The notes below the pieces were generated by a model that saw only the letters and a list, made by a program, of their open reading frames with translations, was not told where the DNA came from and searched no databases. From positions 1 through 47,968 of the forward strand of contig CAYLXB010000018.1 of assembly GCA_964387495.1 (NCBI GenBank): 47,968 nucleotides of DNA, written 5' to 3'. Positions 1 through 8,826 of the stretch are shown here, in pieces. Position 1 is the first letter of the stretch, and each line of letters opens with the position of its first letter. This stretch comes from DSXF01 sp964387495 (GTDB taxonomy: Bacteria; Chloroflexota; Anaerolineae; Anaerolineales; Villigracilaceae). Position numbers and translations under genes: made by a program.

Positions 1-30
1 CTGTCTTTCACCACTTTGGTTCAATACCCT

Positions 31-50
31 GTCCGAACTTAAGTCCGAAC
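31..50. repeat. Short direct repeat upstream of coaE
   Basis: The octamer GTCCGAAC occurs at 31-38 and again at 43-50, a 12-base period. It lies about 30 bases upstream of the putative -35 element of coaE, so it could be a regulator-binding site. Nothing else supports this, and a chance repeat is possible. Confidence 0.25.
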
Positions 51-78
51 CTCAGTCGATTGGACACTGGAATTTATT

Positions 79-107
79 TTGAGTTTTCCAGAAAAACGAA
101 GTAAAAT
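79..107 (+). promoter_or_regulatory. Candidate sigma70-type promoter for the coaE operon
   Basis: TTGAGT at 79-84 and TAAAAT at 102-107 are separated by exactly 17 bases, close to the vegetative consensus. The GTG start of coaE lies about 40 bases downstream, preceded by a clear AAGGAG ribosome binding site at 137-142. The start site itself cannot be proven from sequence. Confidence 0.5.
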
Positions 108-147
108 GGACACACCTGTGTTCAATCATCTTCGATAAGGAGCAGCC

Positions 148-1281
148 GTGAGCAAGTGGCCTGGCAAATACGTCATCGGTCTTACGGGCAACATCGCCAC
201 TGGCAAGAGCGTTGTCCGCAAAATGCTGGAGCATCTTGGCGCTTACACGATTGATGCCGATGCGCTGGCTCACCGCACCTACGCCAAAGGGGCACCTGCT
301 TACCAAATGGTGGTGGATACCTTTGGTCAATGGGTACTGGGTCCGGACGGGCAGGTGGACCGCGCCAAACTCGGCCGCCTCGCCTTTTCGGATTCGGAAG
401 CCCTCAAACAGCTTGAGGCCATCGTCCACCCCCTTGTCGAGCAGGCGGTGGATATCATGGTTCGCCGCGCAAGCCAGAAGGTTATTGTCATTGAAGCCAT
501 CAAGCTGCTCGAAGGCGGGCTGCGCCAGCACCTGGACTCTGTCTGGGTTGTATACGCCCCCGAAGAGATTCAGGTGGAGCGTCTGATCCGCAAGCGAGAC
601 ATGGGCCAGGAAGAGGCGTTGGCACGCGTGCGTTCGCAAAGCCCGCAGGAAGACAAGATTTCCGCTGCCAGGGTCGTGGTCCGCAACACCGGCTCATACG
701 AAGAGTTATGGAAGCAGGTCACTGCCGCCTGGAAGGAAGTTTCCCCCTCTGCCGAAACCGTTCCTCTCACTCTCAAACAGGGTCCCAAGGGCGAATTCGC
801 TGTCCAGCGTGGTAAACCTCGTAATTCAGAGGAGATTGCTGCATTGATCACCCGCCTGAGCGGAGGCAGGCAGAATCTCTCGGCAGAGGATGTCATGGCG
901 GCCTTTGGCGAAAAGGCTTATCTGCTCCTTCAGTTGGATAACAGGCTGGTGGGCGTTGCCGGCTGGCAGGTGGAGAACTTGGTGGCGCGCGTTCCTGACC
1001 TGTACATCAACACCGACAGCCCGCTTGAGCCGGCGCTCGAAACCCTGGTCAACGAGCTGGAACGCGCCTCGCAGGACCTGCAATGTGAAGCTGCACTGGT
1101 CTTTCCTCCTGCTGCCATCGCTGCCCATGAAAGTGTATGGAAAAAACTGGGCTATGAGCGCCGCACACCGCAAGCCCTGGGAGTGCAAGCCTGGACAGAC
1201 GCCGCGCTCGAATCACAGCCGCCCGGCACCGTCCTGCTCTTCAAACAACTCAGGCAGGACCGCATCCTGCGTCCAATATAG
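148..1281 (+). CDS. coaE: Dephospho-CoA kinase fused to a GNAT-like C-terminal domain
   Basis: CoaE phosphorylates the ribose 3'-hydroxyl of dephospho-CoA with ATP, the last step of coenzyme A synthesis. The P-loop GNIATGKS is at residues 14-21, followed by the DADALAHR substrate region and the CoaE core to about residue 200. At 377 residues it is far longer than a usual CoaE of about 200. The extra part (about 215-377) contains a strand-rich stretch, LLLQLDNRLVGVAGW, then helices and a WKKLGYERR segment, which together resemble a GNAT acetyltransferase fold. Acetyl-CoA binding by that part is inferred, not shown. The start is GTG at 148, six bases after AAGGAG. It is the first gene of a run with cdaA, cdaR and der. 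The kinase assignment is firm and the GNAT label tentative. Confidence 0.9.
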   Translation: MSKWPGKYVIGLTGNIATGKSVVRKMLEHLGAYTIDADALAHRTYAKGAPAYQMVVDTFGQWVLGPDGQVDRAKLGRLAFSDSEALKQLEAIVHPLVEQAVDIMVRRASQKVIVIEAIKLLEGGLRQHLDSVWVVYAPEEIQVERLIRKRDMGQEEALARVRSQSPQEDKISAARVVVRNTGSYEELWKQVTAAWKEVSPSAETVPLTLKQGPKGEFAVQRGKPRNSEEIAALITRLSGGRQNLSAEDVMAAFGEKAYLLLQLDNRLVGVAGWQVENLVARVPDLYINTDSPLEPALETLVNELERASQDLQCEAALVFPPAAIAAHESVWKKLGYERRTPQALGVQAWTDAALESQPPGTVLLFKQLRQDRILRPI

Positions 1282-1289
1282 ACCCCGCC

Positions 1290-1313
1290 AGAGACGCAGC
1301 CACCTGCGTCTCT
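1290..1313 (+). promoter_or_regulatory. Perfect 10-bp hairpin between coaE and cdaA
   Basis: AGAGACGCAG (1290-1299) and CTGCGTCTCT (1304-1313) form a perfect stem with a 4-base loop in the 51-base coaE-cdaA gap. No U-tract follows, so this is not a classic terminator. It could be an RNA-processing or stability element, or could modulate cdaA translation. The cdaA GTG start at 1333 has no obvious Shine-Dalgarno sequence. Confidence 0.5.
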
Positions 1314-1332
1314 GCGTTCATACCGGTTACTT

Positions 1333-2199
1333 GTGGCTGAATTACTGAATGATCTTCTTTTTATATTCGAACGTCTTGACTGGCTGAGTATCCTCGATAT
1401 TCTGCTGGTGACGTTGATATTCTTTGGCCTGCTCTACAGCCTGCGCGACACCCAGGCCATGACCTTGTTGCGCGGCATTCTATTCCTGGTCATCCTTGTA
1501 GCCATGTTGACCAGCCTGGTTTCCCTGCCGGCCTTTTCCTGGTTGTTGACCACAACCTTGCCGGCCCTGCTGTTAGCCATCCCGGTGATCTTTGCGCCAG
1601 AAATTCGCCGGACGTTGGAGCGCATTGGCCGTGCCGGCACATTTATTCCCTCACCGGGTAAGCCCGCAGATACGGAATTACAGGACGGTATTCGTGCCGT
1701 GGTCAGCGCTTCAGCAAGGCTTTCCGCCCGCCAGCATGGGGCACTCATCATCCTCCAGCGCCTTGACAGCCTGGATGAATATGTGAACAGCGGCGTTAAA
1801 TTATGGGCAAAGGTCACCCCTGAACTGCTCATCCAGATTTTTTACCCCAACACTCCCCTCCATGATGGGGCCGTGATCATTGCCGGTGGACGCATTGTGG
1901 CCGCCGCCTGCGTCATGCCGCTCTCCGCCAGCGGGATTCTCGCCCGCTCCCCCGAACGCCAGATGGGCCTGCGCCACCGCGCCGCCCTGGGGATATCCGA
2001 GGTCAGCGACGCGGTAGCCGTGGTTGTCTCCGAGCAGACCGGCTCGATCTCCATCGCCCATGCAGGCCGCATGATCCGCCGCCTGGATGCGGAACGCCTG
2101 GAAAACATTCTCATTGCCTTCTTCCGCCCGGACCAGGAAGCAAAAAAAGGCTTTTTCAGGCGCTACTTCCCTTACCTTTTTCCCCACAAGGATGATTGA
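1333..2199 (+). CDS. cdaA: Diadenylate cyclase CdaA (c-di-AMP synthase)
   Basis: Membrane-bound enzyme that condenses two ATP into the second messenger cyclic di-AMP, which controls potassium and osmolyte balance and envelope homeostasis in many bacteria. Three hydrophobic segments lie within about residues 18-88. The DAC domain follows, with both signature motifs: DGA at 178-180 and RHR at 214-216. Its 288 residues match the usual CdaA length of about 270-290. The start is taken as GTG at 1333 because no in-frame ATG lies nearby before the first membrane helix; no ribosome binding site is visible. The stop overlaps the spacing region of the cdaR start, so the two are translated together, matching the well-known cdaA-cdaR pairing. 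Confidence 0.93.
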   Translation: MAELLNDLLFIFERLDWLSILDILLVTLIFFGLLYSLRDTQAMTLLRGILFLVILVAMLTSLVSLPAFSWLLTTTLPALLLAIPVIFAPEIRRTLERIGRAGTFIPSPGKPADTELQDGIRAVVSASARLSARQHGALIILQRLDSLDEYVNSGVKLWAKVTPELLIQIFYPNTPLHDGAVIIAGGRIVAAACVMPLSASGILARSPERQMGLRHRAALGISEVSDAVAVVVSEQTGSISIAHAGRMIRRLDAERLENILIAFFRPDQEAKKGFFRRYFPYLFPHKDD

Positions 2200-2201
2200 A
2201 C

Positions 2202-3443
2202 ATGTGGCGCGGCTTTAGCACGAATCTTCGCACGCTCCTGTGGGCTTTTGCCCTGGCGCTGGCCGTCTGGATCTCGGCAGTTACCTCCTCGGATCCGGAC
2301 CAGGTGCGAGTCTATCCCAGCCCCATCCCTGTTGAGATCGTCGGCCAGGACCCCAGCCTGGTACTGACAAGTACTTTGCCCAAGCAGGTGGAAGTGACCT
2401 TGCGTGCCCCTCGTTCGATCTGGGAGAAAATTACCGCCCACCCAAACTCGGTGCGTGCCCTGCTCGACCTTTCGGGGCTGGAAGTCGGCCAGCATACGCT
2501 TGACTTTCAAATCCAGGTAACCGAATGGCCGGTGCGTATCGTTTCTGCCAACCCGGTGGCGGCAACATTCACGCTGGAACGGCTGGCCTCACAAACCCTG
2601 ACCGTCGAGTCCGTTCTCACCGGTGAACTGCCCGCAGGCTTCCGGGCCGGGGAAGTGGTGATCAAACCAGAACAGGTTGTAGTGTCGGGGCCAGAATCAC
2701 TGGTCGGGCAGGCAGAGCGGCTACGCGTGGTTATCAACCTGGCCGGCACACGTGAAAATATCGAGACATCCTTGCCTGTACAGGTGCTGAATGGCGGCAA
2801 TCTGGCGGTCAGTGGTTTGACACTGAATCCGGCCAGCGTCCAGGTGCATCTGCCGGTCGCCCAGCAGGGTGGCTATCGGGATATGGCTGTGAAAGTGGTG
2901 GTACGCGGCCAGCCGGCCAGCGGATATCGCCTGGCCAATATCACTTCCTTCCCGCCGGTTGTGACCGTCTTCTCCGCCAACCCTGAACAGGTGAATGCCC
3001 TGCCCGGTTACGTGGAGACCCAGGCGCTTGAGTTGAACGACGCCAAAGCCGACATATCCACCAGGTTGAGCTTGAACCTTCCAACCGGGATTTCCGTGGT
3101 GGGGGCCCAGGAGGTTCTGGTGCAGGCAGGTATCACCGCTATCCAGAGCAGCCTGACGCTCTCGAACAAACATATTGAGGTGATCGGCCTGGATCCTGCC
3201 CTGGATGCCCACATTGCCCCTGAAGCCGTGGATGTTATCCTTTCAGGCCCTTTGCCGCTCTTGGATGTACTTTCTGCCCAGGATGTGCGCGTTATCGTGG
3301 ATGTGACCGGCTCACCTGCCGGAACATACCAATTGACTCCCCAGGTCGAGTTTTTGATTGCCGATTTGCAAGTCGAATCGATCCTGCCCGCGACGGTGGA
3401 GGTGGTTCTGGTCCCCGTCGTCACCCCTACCCCCCAACCCTGA
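2202..3443 (+). CDS. cdaR: YbbR-domain protein CdaR, regulator of CdaA
   Basis: CdaR proteins are single-pass membrane proteins with several extracytoplasmic YbbR domains that bind CdaA and modulate c-di-AMP synthesis. The N-terminus has a transmembrane helix (LLWAFALALAVWISAV). It is followed by about four repeats of roughly 80-90 residues containing strands of the type PVEIVG, VEVTLRAP and VVVSGPESLV, typical of YbbR repeats, and a short Pro/Thr-rich tail (VVTPTPQP). The ATG at 2202 is preferred over the TTG at 2196 because AAGGA lies at 2188-2192 with good spacing. It begins three bases after the cdaA stop and ends four bases before der. The name rests on the domain and the neighbourhood. 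Confidence 0.85.
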   Translation: MWRGFSTNLRTLLWAFALALAVWISAVTSSDPDQVRVYPSPIPVEIVGQDPSLVLTSTLPKQVEVTLRAPRSIWEKITAHPNSVRALLDLSGLEVGQHTLDFQIQVTEWPVRIVSANPVAATFTLERLASQTLTVESVLTGELPAGFRAGEVVIKPEQVVVSGPESLVGQAERLRVVINLAGTRENIETSLPVQVLNGGNLAVSGLTLNPASVQVHLPVAQQGGYRDMAVKVVVRGQPASGYRLANITSFPPVVTVFSANPEQVNALPGYVETQALELNDAKADISTRLSLNLPTGISVVGAQEVLVQAGITAIQSSLTLSNKHIEVIGLDPALDAHIAPEAVDVILSGPLPLLDVLSAQDVRVIVDVTGSPAGTYQLTPQVEFLIADLQVESILPATVEVVLVPVVTPTPQP

Positions 3444-3447
3444 TCCC

Positions 3448-4818
3448 ATGTCCAAACCTGTTGTTGCCCTGGTCGGCCGGCCGAATGTCGGTAAAAGTAC
3501 ACTCTTCAACCGCCTGATAGGCGAGCGTCTGGCAATTGTGGACGAGACGCCCGGCACTACACGCGACCGCCTGCTGGGGGAGTCCGAATGGAACGGTATT
3601 CGCTTCCATGTTGTGGATACCGGCGGTATTGATCCAACTCACGGGGGAAAATCGCCGCTTTCGGTTGGCTCGGCAGATTTCGTCAGCGAGATTCGCCAGC
3701 AGGCACAGGCAGCCATCCGCGATGCGGATGCGGTACTTCTTTTGGTGGATGGCGAAGCAGGAGTCACGCCGCCCGATCGCGAGGTGGCAGAGATACTGCG
3801 CCGGAACCAAAAGAAGTTGCCGGATGGAAATTTCTGGCCGCCCATCTTTTTGGTTGTCAATAAAAGTGAAAGCTTGGAACGGCGCGAGATGGCAGCTCAG
3901 TTCTATGAACTCGGGTTGGGAACCCCTTACCCGATCTCTGCCATCCACGGTACAGATACCGGTGACTTGCTGGATGATCTGGTGAAGAACTTCCCGGAGC
4001 CGGGAAAAGACGAAGAAGACGATGAAAGTGTAAAAATAGCGATTGTCGGGAAACCGAATGCCGGCAAATCCACCCTCCTCAACCGGTTGGCCAGGCAGGA
4101 ACGTGCCATCGTCAGCCCGATTCCGGGAACGACGCGTGACGCAATCGATACGATCATCGAATATGAAAACCTGCCTGTCACGTTGATCGACACTGCCGGC
4201 ATCCGCAGGCGCGGAAAGATTGAGCGCGGCGTGGAACAGTACAGCGTACTACGCTCCTTCAAGGCCATCGAGCGCGCCGACGTGGCCCTGCTCCTGATCG
4301 ATGCTACCACTGGCATCAGCAACCAGGATGCGCACATCGCCGGATTTATCCTGGATGCCTGGAAATCCTGTATTGTTCTGGTTAACAAGTGGGATGCCGT
4401 GGAAAAAGACACCTACACGATGGACACCTATACCAGGCAGGTACGCCAGGAATTACACTTCATGGATTATGTTCCCATCCTGTTTATTTCCGCCAAGAAT
4501 GGCCAGCGTGTGGATCAGGTGTTACCGCTGGCTCTGCAGGTACAGGAGGAGCGGCTGGCGCGTATCACAACATCTCAATTAAACCAGATCATCCAGCAGG
4601 CACAGGACGAACATCCGGCTCCATCCCATGCGGGCCGGGCGTTGAAACTATATTATGGCACACAGGTACGCTCCGATCCGCCAACATTCATGATCTATGT
4701 CAACGAGCCAAAGCTGGCACATTTCTCCTACCTGCGCTTCCTTGAAAACCGTATCCGGGCCGCGTACGGATTCATTGGCACTCCCATCCGGATAGTGTTG
4801 AAAGGGAAAAAAGAATAA
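3448..4818 (+). CDS. der: Ribosome biogenesis GTPase Der (EngA)
   Basis: Der is a double GTPase needed for late assembly of the 50S ribosomal subunit. Two complete G domains are visible: the first starts with GRPNVGKST (residues 10-18) and the second with GKPNAGKST (201-209). Each has a DTxG-type G3 motif and an NK-type G4 motif (VNKSES, VNKWDAV). A KH-like C-terminal domain follows to residue 456. The ATG at 3448 begins the family-typical SKPVVALVGRPNVGKS; an in-frame extension upstream to 3358 overlaps cdaR and is rejected. No Shine-Dalgarno sequence lies in the four-base gap, so translation is probably coupled to cdaR. It is the last gene before a strong terminator. Confidence 0.96.
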   Translation: MSKPVVALVGRPNVGKSTLFNRLIGERLAIVDETPGTTRDRLLGESEWNGIRFHVVDTGGIDPTHGGKSPLSVGSADFVSEIRQQAQAAIRDADAVLLLVDGEAGVTPPDREVAEILRRNQKKLPDGNFWPPIFLVVNKSESLERREMAAQFYELGLGTPYPISAIHGTDTGDLLDDLVKNFPEPGKDEEDDESVKIAIVGKPNAGKSTLLNRLARQERAIVSPIPGTTRDAIDTIIEYENLPVTLIDTAGIRRRGKIERGVEQYSVLRSFKAIERADVALLLIDATTGISNQDAHIAGFILDAWKSCIVLVNKWDAVEKDTYTMDTYTRQVRQELHFMDYVPILFISAKNGQRVDQVLPLALQVQEERLARITTSQLNQIIQQAQDEHPAPSHAGRALKLYYGTQVRSDPPTFMIYVNEPKLAHFSYLRFLENRIRAAYGFIGTPIRIVLKGKKE

Positions 4819-4835
4819 AAGGAGTAGAGTGAAAT

Positions 4836-4875
4836 CAGGCCCTGAAGGTTTGTGACCATCAGGGCCTGGTTTTAT
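4836..4875. terminator. Terminator between der and the convergent secreted-protein gene
   Basis: CAGGCCCTGA (4836-4845) pairs perfectly with TCAGGGCCTG (4859-4868) over a 13-base loop. GTTTTAT follows on the plus strand, making an intrinsic terminator for der. On the minus strand only ATTTCACT follows, so termination of the converging gene would be weaker. Confidence 0.8.
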
Positions 4876-4894
4876 CGGGCAGGGAAGTTCCGGT

Positions 4895-7342
4895 TTACGG
4901 CATCCATCCGAAGGTGTTCATGATCTGGGTAAAAACCAGCGACTCTGCTTCCTTATTGAAAGCAGGCGGAGGCGTGGGGTAATTGCCCAAGTTGGCAGAG
5001 CGCAGTACAAACCTGAGCGTGATGCAGGCGTTATTTTTCAGGGTGGAGTATGAAGTCCATTCGTGGATTTGGCCTGCCCCGCCTTCCTGTCCAACCTGTT
5101 GTAAGAACTGAATATTGTTGATGGTCACATTCTGGCTGGTTTGCGCAGGACCAACCCCCGTATCTACGCAGGGGTCCACATTTTCTGCCACGAAAACTTC
5201 CACATACTTCTCACTTAGGTTGGTGCCCGCCGTAAACGGCAGGTTGATCCGGGCTTGGTTGCTGCTCATGTTGACGAACACTGAACTGGGCGGGATCATG
5301 AATGTGAATTTGTATACTGGATTCTGGTAGTTCATCCACCCAACCGTGCCGGATGTGGCAGTTGGTGAAGGAGGCACCTGGGTGCTGGTAGCCGTTGGAG
5401 GCACACCCGTGGCAGTGGGAGGCACGCCAGTGGCGGTCGGAGGAACGCCGGTGGATGTTGGCGGAACCACGGTGGGAGTCGCAGGCGAACTGGCATTGGT
5501 AATGCGCGGCGCCACCCATACTGCCCGGTCACCCGTTGGGCTTCCATAGGACAGGACTGTCAGGATGAACTGCACGTTCTGCCCGGACAGAGATGAAAGG
5601 TCCAGGTTGGCCGTGTAATAGCGGCCTTCGAATTTCTCGTTGAAGGTCCAGAAATTCTTGACTGTACTGGAACCGGCCAGTTTATAGTCTAGCCGGAAAG
5701 TTACATAACAGCTTGTGGCGTTATTGGCACAGTTGACGATGGATTGGAAGCGGTCGCCGCTCTTGACCACCAGCGCCGGGTAGGTGCCCTGGATATAACC
5801 GTTGTTGACGTTCTGCGGAAATGTGACCAGGCCAGGCTGGTTGGAAACCGCACCATTTTCCAGGATGGCATTATCCAGTTTCAGCACAAAACCTTTGGCA
5901 TCCCCATCGGTTCCCGGGCAGGGTAAAGCACCGGCCCCGCTTGTCCATTGCGCAGCGCAGGCATTGACAGCAAAATCATAGCCGGTGCCTGGAGTGATGC
6001 CGCCATTGCCGACATTGATGTTCACCCAGAAGGGGCTGGTGCCGTTGGCACCGATACCGAACAGCACGCCATTCGCATTGCGGAACTGCCAGTAACCTTT
6101 GTAACTGCCGGCCGTTGCCGGTGCCCTGAAACCAACCGTCAGATCCACCATCTGGCCGGGGCCGACAGTGATGGGCAGGTTGGCAGCTGTTGGGCCACCC
6201 ATCTGATCACCGCTGACGAAGACCAGGGAGTAGGAGGTCGTCCAGGCACAGGTGCCGGAATTCTTCAAGCGCCAAGTCTTGGTGAAATCCTGATTGGCAG
6301 CAAAGATGGTCCCATCCGGGACGGTGATATCGGCTATGAAAGTGGCCCGGTCGCAGGACGATGTCGGGGATGGGGTGGTTGGTACCGGCGTAATTACGCC
6401 TCCGCCGCGAATGATGCGCGGAGCACCCCACAGCGCCCTGTCACCGGTCGGTGAGCCATAGGCGAGCACGGTCAGGATGAATTTGACATTCTGTCCGGCC
6501 AATGAACTCAGGTCTTTATCCACGCGGTAGTACTGGCCCTCATATTTCTCGTAAAATGTCCAGAAAGACTTGATCGGGTTTGAGCCGATCTGGTAATCCA
6601 GGCGGAAGGCCACATAACAGCTGGTGGCACCATACTCACAGTTGACAATGGCCTGGAAGCGGTCACCTGCCTGGACGGTGAAAGCCGGGTAAACACCCTG
6701 AATGTAGCCGTTGTTGACATTCTGTGGAACCATCAACAAGCCGGGCTGGGTATCGACAACTCCATTCTCCAATTTGGGAGCGTCCAGTTTACGCGCAAAG
6801 CCCTTGGAATCGCCCTCGGTCCCGGGGAAGGTCAATGTTCCTGCACCGCTGATCCAGGTGGCATTGGCGGCATTGGCCGCGAAATCGTAGGTGGTTACAA
6901 AGGTGGTTGAAACCTTGATTTCCACCCAAAAAGACTTGTTCGCGGTGGAGCCAAGTCCAAACAGGACGCCGCCCGCATTGCGTAACTGCCAATAGCCGCG
7001 ATATGTACCTGCACTGGAAGGTGCTGTCAGCTGAACGGTTATGTCCACTGTCTGGCCAGGGGCAACATTATTGGGCAGATTGACCGAAGCAGGTGCCCCC
7101 ATTTTCTCACCACTGACATAGACCGCGCTGTAGGATGTGCTCCACGTACAGGTTCCGACGTTTTTCACCCGCCAGGTCTTGGTAAAAGCCGTTCCCGGCG
7201 CGAAATTCGTCCCGTCTGGCACAGTGATGTCGGCCACAAATTGTGCTGAATCGCAGTAGGAAGCCGCACTGGCCTTCGGGATGGGCTGAACGAGAAGGAC
7301 AAGAAGTAAAACAACTGAGAAAAGAATCTTTTTATGTTGCAT
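4895..7342 (-). CDS. Secreted modular protein with two NBR1-type Ig-like domains
   Basis: Probable extracytoplasmic protein of about 815 residues and unknown role. The start is set at the ATG at 7342, after GAGGT; it begins a signal peptide (MQHKKILFSVVLLLVLLV... with an ASA cleavage region near residue 26). Two tandem copies of a module follow. Each begins with an Ig-like domain of the 'next to BRCA1' type (CDSAQFVADITVPDG / CDRATFIADITVPDG, then TKTWRVKN.GTC.W and GYWQ.RNA). Each continues into about 180 residues containing QNVNNGYIQG, NC...TSCYV.FRLDY and LTVL.YGSPTGDRA. A Thr/Pro linker with PPTATGV repeats leads to a C-terminal domain of about 150 residues that I do not recognise. An upstream in-frame extension to 7474 is rejected because the signal peptide would become internal. 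Surface binding or adhesion is a guess. Confidence 0.85.
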   Translation of the reverse strand: MQHKKILFSVVLLLVLLVQPIPKASAASYCDSAQFVADITVPDGTNFAPGTAFTKTWRVKNVGTCTWSTSYSAVYVSGEKMGAPASVNLPNNVAPGQTVDITVQLTAPSSAGTYRGYWQLRNAGGVLFGLGSTANKSFWVEIKVSTTFVTTYDFAANAANATWISGAGTLTFPGTEGDSKGFARKLDAPKLENGVVDTQPGLLMVPQNVNNGYIQGVYPAFTVQAGDRFQAIVNCEYGATSCYVAFRLDYQIGSNPIKSFWTFYEKYEGQYYRVDKDLSSLAGQNVKFILTVLAYGSPTGDRALWGAPRIIRGGGVITPVPTTPSPTSSCDRATFIADITVPDGTIFAANQDFTKTWRLKNSGTCAWTTSYSLVFVSGDQMGGPTAANLPITVGPGQMVDLTVGFRAPATAGSYKGYWQFRNANGVLFGIGANGTSPFWVNINVGNGGITPGTGYDFAVNACAAQWTSGAGALPCPGTDGDAKGFVLKLDNAILENGAVSNQPGLVTFPQNVNNGYIQGTYPALVVKSGDRFQSIVNCANNATSCYVTFRLDYKLAGSSTVKNFWTFNEKFEGRYYTANLDLSSLSGQNVQFILTVLSYGSPTGDRAVWVAPRITNASSPATPTVVPPTSTGVPPTATGVPPTATGVPPTATSTQVPPSPTATSGTVGWMNYQNPVYKFTFMIPPSSVFVNMSSNQARINLPFTAGTNLSEKYVEVFVAENVDPCVDTGVGPAQTSQNVTINNIQFLQQVGQEGGAGQIHEWTSYSTLKNNACITLRFVLRSANLGNYPTPPPAFNKEAESLVFTQIMNTFGWMP
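5400..5483 (-). repeat. Four 21-bp tandem repeats encoding a PPTATGV linker
   Basis: Units at 5400-5420, 5421-5441, 5442-5462 and 5463-5483 share a GGnACnCCnGTGG-like core. They encode the repeated PPTATGV/PPTSTGV heptapeptide linker of the secreted protein. This kind of linker repeat is prone to copy-number change by slippage. Confidence 0.75.
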
Positions 7343-7489
7343 GGGTACCTCATTTCTATCTTTGCTATGATGCGATTCGAGGACGAAATGAGAACGCAAT
7401 CTGTTCCCAAAAGTCCATTCCATATTCATAATAGCAAAGAAAGCAGGAAGAATCAACCGGGAATTCCGGGGCATTTTCCCAAGAGACGG

Positions 7490-7495
7490 TATAAT
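7490..7495 (+). promoter_or_regulatory. Candidate -10 box upstream of obg
   Basis: A perfect TATAAT lies 23 bases before the obg ATG in the 176-base divergent region between the secreted-protein gene and obg. No convincing -35 hexamer is seen at 16-18 bases, so only the -10 element is called. Confidence 0.35.
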
Positions 7496-7518
7496 CTTCC
7501 CACAACGGAGCGATTTTT

Positions 7519-8784
7519 ATGTTCATTGATCAGGCAGAAATTTTCGTGCGTTCAGGCAAAGGCGGCAATGGCATGGTGCACTTCCGCCGTGAAAAATACG
7601 TGCCGCGCGGCGGGCCGGATGGTGGTGATGGCGGGCGCGGCGGCGATGTGATTCTTGAGGTCAAGCCCACGCTTAACACCCTGGCCTCTTTCCGCCATAC
7701 AACACGCTTTATTGCACAGGAAGGCGGCGGAGGTGGCTCGAACAACAAGTTTGGCAAATCAGCCGATTCCTTGATCGTACTGGTACCACCCGGAACGGTG
7801 GTCTATGACGCCTTGGGCGGAGAACTGCTCGGCGACCTGACCCTGCCCGGCCAGCAGCTGATTGTGTGCAAGGGAGGGCGCGGTGGCCGGGGCAACACCC
7901 ATTTCAAAAGCTCCACCAACCAGGCCCCGCGCACCGCCGAAAAAGGAGAACCGGGAGAAGAGAAAACCCTGCGTTTGGAACTCAAACTCATCGCAGATAT
8001 CGGCATAGTGGGCATGCCCAATGCAGGCAAGTCCACCCTGCTTTTAGCCCTGACCAATGCCAAGCCGAAAATCGCTCCCTACCCATTTACCACGCTGGAA
8101 CCCAACCTGGGTGTGGCAGAAGTGGATGAAGAGACCACGATTGTTCTTGCTGACATCCCGGGCCTGATCGAAGGCGCTAGTCACGGGGCGGGGCTGGGAC
8201 ATGATTTCCTGCGCCATGTTCAGCGAACACGCGTGCTGATTCATCTCTTGGACGGCCTCTCCCCCGACCCTCTGGCCGATTACTCGCAAATCAACAGCGA
8301 ACTGGCTCTGTTTGATCCGGCGCTGGGGAAAAAGCCGCAGATTGTGGCGGTTAATAAACTGGATCAGCCCGAAGTTCAGGAAAAACTTGCCGGGCTGAAA
8401 TCTAAATTTAAAAAGCGAAAAGTGGACCTGCTGGCCATATCTGCCCTGGCACGTACGGATGTCCGTAAATTGCTGCTGGCCGCGGCCAGCCGTCTGGCTG
8501 AGACTCCGGCGCTGGAGTCAGCCGACCTGCCCATGCCGGTTTACCGCCCGCCTGAAGATCTGCGCGCATTTACAGTCGAGCGCGAAAGTGCGGACGAATG
8601 GCGGGTTAAGGGAACCGCCATAGAACGCTCTGCCGCCATGACCTACTGGGAACATGACGGTTCAGTTCGCAGATTCCAAAAATTGATGGAGGCCTTGGGC
8701 GTGGAAGAAGCCTTGCGCAAAGCCGGGATCAAAGAAGGTGATACGGTCCATATTGGGGACTACGAGTTGGAGTGGCAGGATTAG
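7519..8784 (+). CDS. obg: GTPase Obg/CgtA
   Basis: Obg is a conserved GTPase acting in 50S assembly and in ppGpp-linked growth control. The glycine-rich Obg fold covers residues 1-158 (GKGGNG, GGPDGGDGGRGGD). The G domain starts at about 160 with G1 GMPNAGKST (165-173), G3 DIPGLIEG and G4 NKLDQ. The C-terminal OCT-type domain runs from about 345 to the end (VHIGDYELEW). The length of 421 residues fits Obg proteins that carry an OCT domain. The start is ATG at 7519, preceded by GGAG. It appears monocistronic and is followed by a terminator. Confidence 0.96.
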   Translation: MFIDQAEIFVRSGKGGNGMVHFRREKYVPRGGPDGGDGGRGGDVILEVKPTLNTLASFRHTTRFIAQEGGGGGSNNKFGKSADSLIVLVPPGTVVYDALGGELLGDLTLPGQQLIVCKGGRGGRGNTHFKSSTNQAPRTAEKGEPGEEKTLRLELKLIADIGIVGMPNAGKSTLLLALTNAKPKIAPYPFTTLEPNLGVAEVDEETTIVLADIPGLIEGASHGAGLGHDFLRHVQRTRVLIHLLDGLSPDPLADYSQINSELALFDPALGKKPQIVAVNKLDQPEVQEKLAGLKSKFKKRKVDLLAISALARTDVRKLLLAAASRLAETPALESADLPMPVYRPPEDLRAFTVERESADEWRVKGTAIERSAAMTYWEHDGSVRRFQKLMEALGVEEALRKAGIKEGDTVHIGDYELEWQD

Positions 8785-8826
8785 TGCGGTCTGCAACCTG
8801 TCCACAGCACAATAGCAATATGTTAG

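Noticed and set aside
52..639. A 195-residue minus-strand frame over coaE
   Set aside because: It is antisense to the conserved kinase core and lacks a convincing ribosome binding site or homology pattern.
3358..3447. N-terminal extension of der
   Set aside because: The added residues overlap cdaR and precede the family-typical first residues, which begin at the ATG at 3448.
5400..5483. CRISPR-like short repeats
   Set aside because: The 21-bp units are contiguous, have no spacers, and simply encode the PPTATGV linker.
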